Origin: DASSUW01 sp963806395
Lineage (GTDB): Bacteria; Actinomycetota; Thermoleophilia; Solirubrobacterales; Solirubrobacteraceae
Length of the DNA: 64,000 nucleotides
Assembly (NCBI GenBank): GCA_963806395.1
Contig: CAWDYI010000002.1
Span: 1 to 64,000 of the forward strand
Direction of reading: 5' to 3'
A program made the translations under genes and the position numbers. Under the pieces are notes generated by a model. It had not been told where the DNA came from. It searched no databases and saw only the letters and a program-made list of their open reading frames with translations. Positions 58,210 to 64,000 of this stretch are shown here, one piece after another; the first letter of the stretch is position 1, and each line of letters opens with the position of its first letter.

Positions 58210-59540
58210 TCAGGTCAGCTCGGCCTCGACCAGCGCGACGAGCCGTGCGCAAACGCTTTCCGCCTCATCCACCGTCGGGGCCTCCACCATCACGCGCACG
58301 AGCGGCTCGGTGCCGCTGGGGCGCAGCAGCACGCGGCCGCGGCCCTCGAGGGCGGCCGCCTCGCGCTCGACCGCCGCGTGGACCGCGGCCGCGCCGTCGA
58401 GCGCGGCGCGGTCGCGGACGCGCACGTTCACGAGCGTCTGCGGCAGCTTCTCCATCCCGTGGCGCTCGTGCAGGTCGCCGTCGCCGAGCGCCTCCATCGC
58501 CAGCAGCGCCGAGGCGATGCCGTCGCCGGACGGCACGAATCCCATGTCGATGATGTGGCCGGACTGCTCGCCGCCGAGCGCCCAGCCGCGCTCGCGCAGC
58601 GCCTCGAGCACGTAGCGGTCGCCCACCGTCGTGGTCGCGACCTCGATGCCGGCCTCGCGCATCGCCGCGTGGAAGCCGTAGTTGGTCATCACGGTCACGG
58701 CGACGCCGGTCACGCCGAGGTGCTTGGCGGCGAGCGCGATCAGCTCGTCGCCGTCGACCACCGTCGCCGGTGCGGTCGACGGCCAGCACGCGGTCGCCGT
58801 CGCCGTCGAACGCGAAGCCGGCGTCGTAGCCGCCCGCGCGCCATCGCCGCCCGCAGCGGCTCGAGGTGCGTGGAGCCGCAGCCGGCGTTGATGTTGCGTC
58901 CGTCCGGCTCGGCGGCCATCACGTCGACGTGGGCGCCGAGGCGGCGGAAGATCTCCGGCGCGGCCTCGAAGGTGGCGCCGTTCGCGCAGTCCAGCAGCAC
59001 ACGGCGGCCGGCTGAGGTCGAGCGCCGCGAAGCGCTCGTGCAGGGCGCGCAGGTAGTCCTCGAGCGCGCCGTGGAAGCGCCGCACGCGGCCGATCCGGGG
59101 TGCGGGCGGCGGGCGCTGCGAGCATCCCCTCGATCTCCAGCTCGACGGCGTCGGAGAGCTTGAAGCCGTCGCCGCCGAAGAACTTGATGCCGTTGTCCTG
59201 GTACGGGTTGTGCGACGCCGACAGGACGACCGCGAGGTCGAACCCGTAGCGGCCGATCAGCAGCGGCGCGCCGGGCGTCGGCAGCACGCCGCCGAGCAGC
59301 GCCTCGCCGCCCGCCGCCGCGATCCCGGCCGCCACCGCCGCCTCCAGCATCTCGCCCGACTCGCGCGTGTCGCGGATGACGAGCACGCGCGACGTGGCCG
59401 TCGGGTCCTGATCGCGCGCCGTGGCGGCGCGGGCGAGCGCGAGCGCGAGCTCGGCGGTGAGGAACTCGCCCGCGACGCCGCGGACGCCGTCGGTCCCGAA
59501 CAGCTTGCGGGTGGCGGCCGGCGCGAGTCGGCGGATCCAC
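58210..59540 (-). CDS. glmM: Phosphoglucosamine mutase (frameshifts)
   Basis: About 440 aa. Converts glucosamine-6-phosphate to glucosamine-1-phosphate. The start is GTG 59540 overlapping the rpsI stop, followed after one extra base by ATRKLFGTDGVRGVAGEFLT. Signatures: VLSASHNPYQDNGIKFFGGD with the phospho-Ser (SASHNP), the DGDGDR metal loop in a displaced frame near 58800, EQSGHIIDMGFVPSGDGI, and LLRPSGTEPLVRVMVEAP (phosphate-binding loop). Several one-base breaks at about 59115, 59003, 58835 and 58775. Order rpsI-glmM is conserved in actinobacteria. Confidence 0.9.
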
Positions 59541-60417
59541 TACCGCTTCGAGAACTGCGGCCGCTTGCGGGCCTTCTTGAGGCCGGCCTTCTTGCGCTCC
59601 TTCACGCGCGCGTCGCGCGTGAGGAAGCCGCGGCGCTTGAGCTCGGACCGCAGGTTGGGATCGGCCTCGATGAGGGCGCGCGAGATGCCGTGGCGCAGCG
59701 CGCCGGCCTGGGCCGACACGCCGCCGCCGTGCATCAGTCGCCACGACGTCCATGCGGGTCTCGTAGCCCACCGTCTCCAGCGGCTGGCGGATGTTGCGCT
59801 GCAGCGTGTTGCGCGGGAAGTGCTGCTCGAGCGTGCGGCCGTTGATCTCGTACGCGCCGGTGCCGGGCTTGAGGATCACGCGCGCGACGGCGGTCTTGCG
59901 CTTGCCGGTCGCGGTGTAGCGGGCGCCGGCGGCGAGGTCGATCGCGGCGTCGGCGATCGGCTGCGGCTCGATCGTCGTCGGGCTCCTCGCCCTCCTCGGG
60001 CACGACCTCCTCGTCGCCGTCCTCGCTCCAGCGGGACTCGCCGCGGTGGACCTCGTCCTCGCGGACGATGTCGACCTCGAGGTCGGCGCCGGGGATCTCG
60101 GGCTTGACCCGCGGGGTCTCGTCGGCGTCCTCGGCGGCTGCGGCGGGAGTGGGCTGAGCGGGGGCCTCGGCGGCCGGCTGCTCCGCGGCGGGCGCCTCTG
60201 GCTCGGCGGCGACCTCGGGCTCTTCGGGCGTCTCGGGCTCCGCGGGCGCCTCGGCGATCGGCTCCTCGACCGCGGGCGCTTCCTCGGCCGGGGCCTCGGG
60301 CTCGGCGGGCGTCTCGGGCTCGGCAGGTGCCTCCGCGGCGGGCTGCTCCTCGGCGGGCGCCTCGGCCGTGGGCTCCTCCGGCTCGTTGACGTCGCCCGGC
60401 TTCTCGTCCTCGGCCAT
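59540..60417 (-). CDS. rpsI: 30S ribosomal protein S9 with long acidic N-terminal extension (two frameshifts)
   Basis: About 291 aa; S9 is normally near 130. ATG 60417 overlaps the rplM stop. Residues 1 to about 155 are a low-complexity Glu/Ala/Pro tail (repeated PAEPETPAEPEAPAEE-like units) followed by an acidic stretch. The S9 core then reads RYTATGKRKTAVARVILKPG, LEQHFPRNTLQRNIRQPLET, MHGGGVSAQAGALRHGISRA and RDARVKERKKAGLKKARKRP, ending QFSKR, the invariant C-terminus reaching the P site. One extra C near 59985 and one extra base near 59738 break the frame; each is repaired by dropping one base. The core is complete, so the gene must work in the organism. Confidence 0.92.
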
Positions 60418-60851
60418 CAGGTCTTGATCTCCATCGGTTGCGGCTTCTGCGCCTCGTGCGGATGCTCGGGGCCCGCGTAGATCTTGAGCTTGGTCAGCTG
60501 CTTGCGGGCCAGCCGGTTCTTGGGAAGCATCCCGCGCACGGCGAGGCGGATGACCTCTTCGGGGCGGCGCTCGAGCATGTCGTTGAGCGTGCGCGTCTTC
60601 AGCCCCCCGGGGTAGCCGGAGTGGCGGTGGTAGAGCTTCTCCTGCCGCTTGGCGCCGGTGACCGAGATCTTCTCGGCGTTCACGACGACGACGAAGTCGC
60701 CCGCGTCGACGTGGGGCGTGTAGGTCGGCTTGCGCTTACCGCGCAGCGCGTCGGCGATCTGGGTCGCCAGGCGCCCGAGGGTCTTGCCCTCGGCGTCGAC
60801 GAGCAGCCAGTTGCGCTCGCGATCTTGTGGGGTGGCGACGTAGGTCTTCAA
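60417..60851 (-). CDS. rplM: 50S ribosomal protein L13
   Basis: 144 aa, intact, usual length. Typical blocks: KTYVATPQDRERNWLLVDAE, GKTLGRLATQIADALRGKRK, TYTPHVDAGDFVVVVNAEKI, KLYHRHSGYPGG, LAVRGMLPKNRLARKQLTKL and YAGPEHPHEAQKPQPM. Start is TTG 60851; TATCAT lies 10 bases upstream, so the message may be leaderless. First gene of rplM-rpsI-glmM. Confidence 0.95.
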   Translation of the reverse strand: MKTYVATPQDRERNWLLVDAEGKTLGRLATQIADALRGKRKPTYTPHVDAGDFVVVVNAEKISVTGAKRQEKLYHRHSGYPGGLKTRTLNDMLERRPEEVIRLAVRGMLPKNRLARKQLTKLKIYAGPEHPHEAQKPQPMEIKT

Positions 60852-60901
60852 GGCGGCAGGGATGATAGCCAGCGGGGTGTGGAGGCGCCGTCCGCACTCC
60901 G

Positions 60902-61045
60902 TGCATATACTGCCGCGCGTTCACAGATACGGCCGAATCCGCCTCGGACGGGCGGATCGGGGGAACCGTAGTTCTGGGGCGAATTCAGGCAATGCCGCCT
61001 GGTAGCGCATGGTCGTGCGCGAGCCCGTCAGCTAACCCCGTAGGC
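60902..61045 (+). ncRNA. c-di-AMP (ydaO/yuaA) riboswitch with promoter
   Basis: TGCATATACT (60902-60911) is an extended -10, and the aptamer begins about 8 bases after it. Conserved ydaO blocks in order: GGCCGAATCCG (about 60930), GGGGGAACC (60959-60967), GGGGCGAATTCAGGC (about 60977), then GAGCCCGTCAGCTAACCCCG (61021-61040) and TAGGC. This last block is nearly diagnostic of the class (Rfam RF00379). It precedes an M23 cell-wall peptidase by 20 bases, the typical actinobacterial arrangement, and is expected to switch expression off when c-di-AMP is high. Confidence 0.9.
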
Positions 61046-61065
61046 CGCCGAGACAGCAGGAGCGG

Positions 61066-62328
61066 ATGGCGCACACCCGGGGGAGTGCCGCGACACGTCG
61101 CGGGCGCAGACGTGGATATGCCGTAGCTGTCGCAGCTCTCGCAGCCCTCGTCATCGCCACCCCCGCCGCCGCCCAGTCCACCGGCGGCACCTCGCCCGGT
61201 GCGCCGCCCAGCGCGGCACCGCGCCTGTCCGGCCCGCCGCCCGGCGTCGTCGTGCGGCCGGCGCCGCTGCTGCGCTCCTGGCGGTGCATCCGCTCGTGCG
61301 CCGCGACGCACGAGGCCGGCACCGGCGCGCGCGTGCGCATCCGCGGGCGCAAGCTCGCCCGGATCTACGAGGTGGTCTTCCTCGGCGCGGAGAGCCCGGA
61401 CGACGACGTCGCCGCCGCGCCGCTGCGGCGGAAGAAGAACGTCGTCGACGTCCGCGTCCCGCTCGGCGCCGCGAGCGGGCCGCTGCTCGTGTCCGACCGC
61501 GACGGCCTGCAGTCCGCGCCGAGCGAGGTCGCACTTGCGATGCAGCCGCCGGTCGCGCTGAAACTCGCGGGCAGCGCGCCGACTGTCGAGGTGCAGGCGC
61601 AGGCCCGCCGCGCCTTCTTCGACGCGGCACGCCCGGCGAAGGTGTCGTACGTCGTCCACGGCGACTCGCCGACGCGGGTGCTCGTCGAGCTGCTGCGGGC
61701 GAAGGACGGAGCGGTCGTCTCGAGCTGGGACGTCGGGGATGTGGAGCCCGAGACACCGCAGAGCGTGACCTGGAACGGCACCGCGGGCAAGCGTGTCGCA
61801 GCGGAGGGGCGCTACACGTTCCGCGTCAGCGCCGTCGACCCGGCCGGCCAGCGCGCGGTGAGCGCCCGCACCGCCGACGAGGCCCAGCCCGACCCGGCGA
61901 CGTTCCACTTCCTCAAGCACGAGTTCCCGATCCGCGGGCCGCACGTGTACGGGACCGGCGCGGCGACCTTCGGCGGCGGGCGCGGACACCAGGGCCACGA
62001 CGTCTTCGCCGCCTGCGGCACGCCGCTGTGGGCGGCGCGCGGCGGCATGGTGCAGTTCAAGCAGTACCACAGCCGCGCCGGCCACTACATCGTCATCGAC
62101 GGCCAGGGGACGGGCGTCGACTACACGTACATGCACCTACGCCAGGCGGCGCTCGTCGACGCCGGCGACCGGGTCCGCACCGGGCAGCTGATCGGCTACG
62201 TCGGCCAGACCGGCCGCGCCAGCGGCTGTCACCTGCACTTCGAGATGTGGACCGCCCCGGGCTGGTACGACGGCGGCAGCCCGCTCGACCCGCTGCCCTC
62301 GCTGATGGCGTGGGACAAGACGTCCTGA
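61066..62328 (+). CDS. Secreted M23-family metallopeptidase (LytM-type cell-wall hydrolase)
   Basis: 420 aa, intact. ATG 61066 with AGGAG just upstream; signal peptide ends TPAAAQSTGG. Residues 60-300 hold two Ig-like parts (RKLARIYEVVFLGAE; AEGRYTFRVSAVDPAG). The C-terminal peptidase has the zinc ligands GHQGHDVFAAC (His/Asp) and GCHLHFEMWTAPG (HxH), plus HYIVIDGQGTGVDYTYMHLR and GDRVRTGQLIGYVGQTG. Cuts peptidoglycan cross-bridges. Control by the upstream c-di-AMP riboswitch links wall turnover to osmotic/wall signalling. Confidence 0.93.
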   Translation: MAHTRGSAATRRGRRRGYAVAVAALAALVIATPAAAQSTGGTSPGAPPSAAPRLSGPPPGVVVRPAPLLRSWRCIRSCAATHEAGTGARVRIRGRKLARIYEVVFLGAESPDDDVAAAPLRRKKNVVDVRVPLGAASGPLLVSDRDGLQSAPSEVALAMQPPVALKLAGSAPTVEVQAQARRAFFDAARPAKVSYVVHGDSPTRVLVELLRAKDGAVVSSWDVGDVEPETPQSVTWNGTAGKRVAAEGRYTFRVSAVDPAGQRAVSARTADEAQPDPATFHFLKHEFPIRGPHVYGTGAATFGGGRGHQGHDVFAACGTPLWAARGGMVQFKQYHSRAGHYIVIDGQGTGVDYTYMHLRQAALVDAGDRVRTGQLIGYVGQTGRASGCHLHFEMWTAPGWYDGGSPLDPLPSLMAWDKTS

Positions 62329-62363
62329 CACTCTGTCCTATCGGATAGCGCTGGGGCGCAGGA

Positions 62364-62379
62364 GCGACCTTAGGGTCGC
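62364..62379 (+). promoter_or_regulatory. Hairpin and -10 box before sugar dehydrogenase
   Basis: GCGACC and GGTCGC flank a TTAG loop; TAGGGT inside it (62371-62376) lies 6 bases before ATG 62383, the same TAGGGT-N6-ATG layout seen for the LamG gene at 44413. So this may be a leaderless promoter rather than a terminator; both are possible. Confidence 0.4.
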
Positions 62380-62382
62380 GAT

Positions 62383-64000
62383 ATGCGTCCTGGTCAGGCT
62401 TTCCTCCCACGGCGTGCCCGCACCGCCGCACTCTTGGCACTCGCGACGCTCGCGCTCGTGCTCGCAAGCGCGCTCCCCGCGCAGGCCGACGATCCGTTCG
62501 AAGCGCGCGGCCTCGGCGCGGCCGCCGGCGAGCTGACCGCCGCCGCGGCGGCGCTGCCGCCCGGCTTCACGGAGACCGTGGCCTTCAGCGGCCTGACCAA
62601 CCCGACGGCCGTCCGCTTCGCGCCCGACGGACGCGTGTTCGTCGCCGAGAAGAGCGGCCGCATCAAGGTGTTCGACAGCCTCTCGGACCCGACGGCGACG
62701 CTCTGGGCGGACCTCAGCACGAAGGTCCACGACTTCTGGGACCGCGGGCTGCTCGGCCTCGCGCTCGACCCGAGCTTCGCGACCCGGCCCTACGTCTACG
62801 CCCTGTACGCCTACGACAAGGCGCCGAACTCCAGCCAGCAGCCGCGCTGGGGCGACGGCTGCGCGACGCCGCCCGGCCCGACCGCCGACGGCTGCACGAT
62901 CACCGGCCGCCTCTCGCGCCTGTCGGCGGGCGGCGTCGAGGACGTGCTGATCGAGGACTTCTGCCAGCAGTACCCGAGCCACTCGGTCGGGAGCCTGGCG
63001 TTCGGCGCCGACGGCGCGCTGTACGTCAGCGCGGGCGACGGAGCGAGCTTCAACTTCGCCGACTACGGCCAGGACGGCAGCCCGCTCAACCCGTGCGGTG
63101 ACCCGCCGGCGGGCGCCGGCGGCACGATGACCCCGCCGACCGCGGAAGGCGGCGCCCTGCGCAGCCAGGACATCCGGACGACCGGCGACCCGACCGGCCT
63201 CGACGGCGCGATCCTGCGCGTCAACCCCGACACCGGCGCCGCGATGGCGGGCAACCCGAACATCGGCAGCGCCGATCTCAACACCCGCCGGATCGTCGCC
63301 CACGGCCTGCGCAACCCGTTCCGGATCACCGTGCGGCCGGGCACGAACGAGGTGTGGTCCGGCGACGTCGGCTGGAACACGTGGGAGGAGATCAACCGGG
63401 TCCAGAGCCCGACCGGCGGCACCACGAACTTCGGCTGGCCCTGCTACGAGGGCGCGGCCCGCATGAGCGCCTACGACAACCTGAACCTGAACGTCTGCGA
63501 GAACCTCTACAGCGCCGGAAGCTCCGCCTGGACGCCGCCGTACTACACGTACAACCACTCGGCCAAGGTCGTCACGGGCGAGACGTGCCCGACCGGCGGC
63601 TCGTCGATCTCCGGCCTCGCGTTCTACACGGGCGGGAGCTTCGGGCCGGCGTACAACGGCGCGCTGTTCTTCTCCGATTACAGCCGCGCGTGCATCTGGG
63701 TCATGTTCGCCGGCTCGAACGGGCTCCCCGACCCCGCGACCCGCCAGACGTTCATCGCGGCCGCGGCAGGCCCGGTCGAGCTGCAGGTCGGGCCCGGCGG
63801 CGACCTCTACTACGTCGACATGCCGGGCGGCACGATCCGGCGCGTCCGCGGCGCGAGCCCCAACAACACGCCGACCGCGGTCGCGACGGCGAAGCCGACG
63901 GTCGGGACCGTGCCGCTCACCGTCGACTTCGACGGCCGCGGATCCAGCGACCCCGACAGCGACCCCCTGACCTACGCGTGGGACCTCGACGGGGACGGGA
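62383..64000 (+). CDS. Secreted PQQ-dependent sugar (glucose/sorbosone) dehydrogenase with PKD domain, 3' end beyond window
   Basis: 539 codons visible, frame open to the last base. Signal peptide ends ALPAQADDPFEA. The six-bladed propeller of the soluble glucose/sorbosone dehydrogenase family follows: TNPTAVRFAPDGRVFVAEKS, WDRGLLGLALDPSF, SHSVGSLAFGADGALYVSAG, GDPTGLDGAILRVNPDTG, AHGLRNPFRITVRPGTNEVW, SGDVGWNTWEEINRV and NFGWPCYEG. Blades end RVRGA, then PTAVATAKPTVGTVPLTVDF opens a PKD domain that runs off the end (DPLTYAWDLDGDG). Oxidises sugar or sugar-like ligands outside the cell, or serves as a surface lectin; PQQ use is by family, not shown. Confidence 0.88.
   Translation, partial: MRPGQAFLPRRARTAALLALATLALVLASALPAQADDPFEARGLGAAAGELTAAAAALPPGFTETVAFSGLTNPTAVRFAPDGRVFVAEKSGRIKVFDSLSDPTATLWADLSTKVHDFWDRGLLGLALDPSFATRPYVYALYAYDKAPNSSQQPRWGDGCATPPGPTADGCTITGRLSRLSAGGVEDVLIEDFCQQYPSHSVGSLAFGADGALYVSAGDGASFNFADYGQDGSPLNPCGDPPAGAGGTMTPPTAEGGALRSQDIRTTGDPTGLDGAILRVNPDTGAAMAGNPNIGSADLNTRRIVAHGLRNPFRITVRPGTNEVWSGDVGWNTWEEINRVQSPTGGTTNFGWPCYEGAARMSAYDNLNLNVCENLYSAGSSAWTPPYYTYNHSAKVVTGETCPTGGSSISGLAFYTGGSFGPAYNGALFFSDYSRACIWVMFAGSNGLPDPATRQTFIAAAAGPVELQVGPGGDLYYVDMPGGTIRRVRGASPNNTPTAVATAKPTVGTVPLTVDFDGRGSSDPDSDPLTYAWDLDGDG

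Noticed and set aside
58110..58210. glmS ribozyme upstream of glmS
   Set aside because: The leader is too short and shows no ribozyme core; it holds a promoter and the terminator of glmM.

Overview
The window is about 70% GC, densely coded, and almost every gene pair in the first 22 kb overlaps as ATGA, GTGA or TAATG. The gene order rplM-rpsI-glmM-glmS, the very high GC, leaderless-looking promoters and the many secreted proteins with a basic Arg-rich C-terminal beta domain suggest an actinobacterium, most likely class Thermoleophilia (Solirubrobacterales). That placement is inference from gene style, not a database match.

Layout. 1-22.5 kb (+): one translationally coupled operon: sugar-nucleotide dehydrogenase (cut by the window edge), LuxR-type response regulator, polyprenyl-phosphate sugar transferase, GT2, FAD oxidoreductase, NAD-dependent epimerase, flippase, polytopic glycosyltransferase-like protein, then two giant secreted proteins with dimethylformamidase-like domains. 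The second (about 2,900 aa) also carries four LamG domains and a copper-radical oxidase with its active-site residues intact. 22.5-26.4 kb (-): two secreted parallel beta-helix proteins. 26.9-40.1 kb: polysaccharide polymerase, Wzz-like protein, a divergent beta-helix protein, a GT2 with a C-terminal extension, a GT4, a GT2, asparagine synthase, another GT2, a Wzx flippase and a GT2. 40.1-44.4 kb: TetR regulator, DUF5701 protein, LamG/Ig secreted protein. 44.7-50.5 kb (+): three more beta-helix proteins. 50.6-54.2 kb (-): acetyltransferase, UDP-glucuronate decarboxylase, Alg13/PssE-like and Alg14/PssD-like glycosyltransferase subunits, UDP-GlcNAc 2-epimerase. 54.4-56.3 kb (+): hybrid histidine kinase. 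56.2-60.9 kb (-): glmS, glmM, rpsI, rplM. 60.9-64 kb (+): c-di-AMP (ydaO) riboswitch with an M23 peptidase, then a PQQ-type sugar dehydrogenase that runs off the end.

Together this is a cell-surface polysaccharide locus: precursor synthesis (UDP-uronate, UDP-xylose, ManNAc, GlcN), lipid-linked assembly (initiating transferase, many GTs), export and polymerisation (two flippases, Wzy, Wzz), and a set of secreted proteins that may modify or bind the polymer. Housekeeping amino-sugar genes and a c-di-AMP-controlled wall peptidase lie alongside.

Two cautions and highlights. First, roughly fifty single-base frame disruptions, mostly +1 insertions, break genes between 16 kb and 60 kb, including rpsI, glmM and glmS, which are expected to be essential. 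They are best read as sequencing errors, so broken genes are annotated here as whole genes. Second, a two-gene beta-helix cassette is present twice in opposite orientation (24.6-26.4/22.6-24.3 kb and 44.8-46.8/47.0-48.9 kb), with about 0.5 kb of nearly identical DNA, so the 24 kb between them could be invertible.
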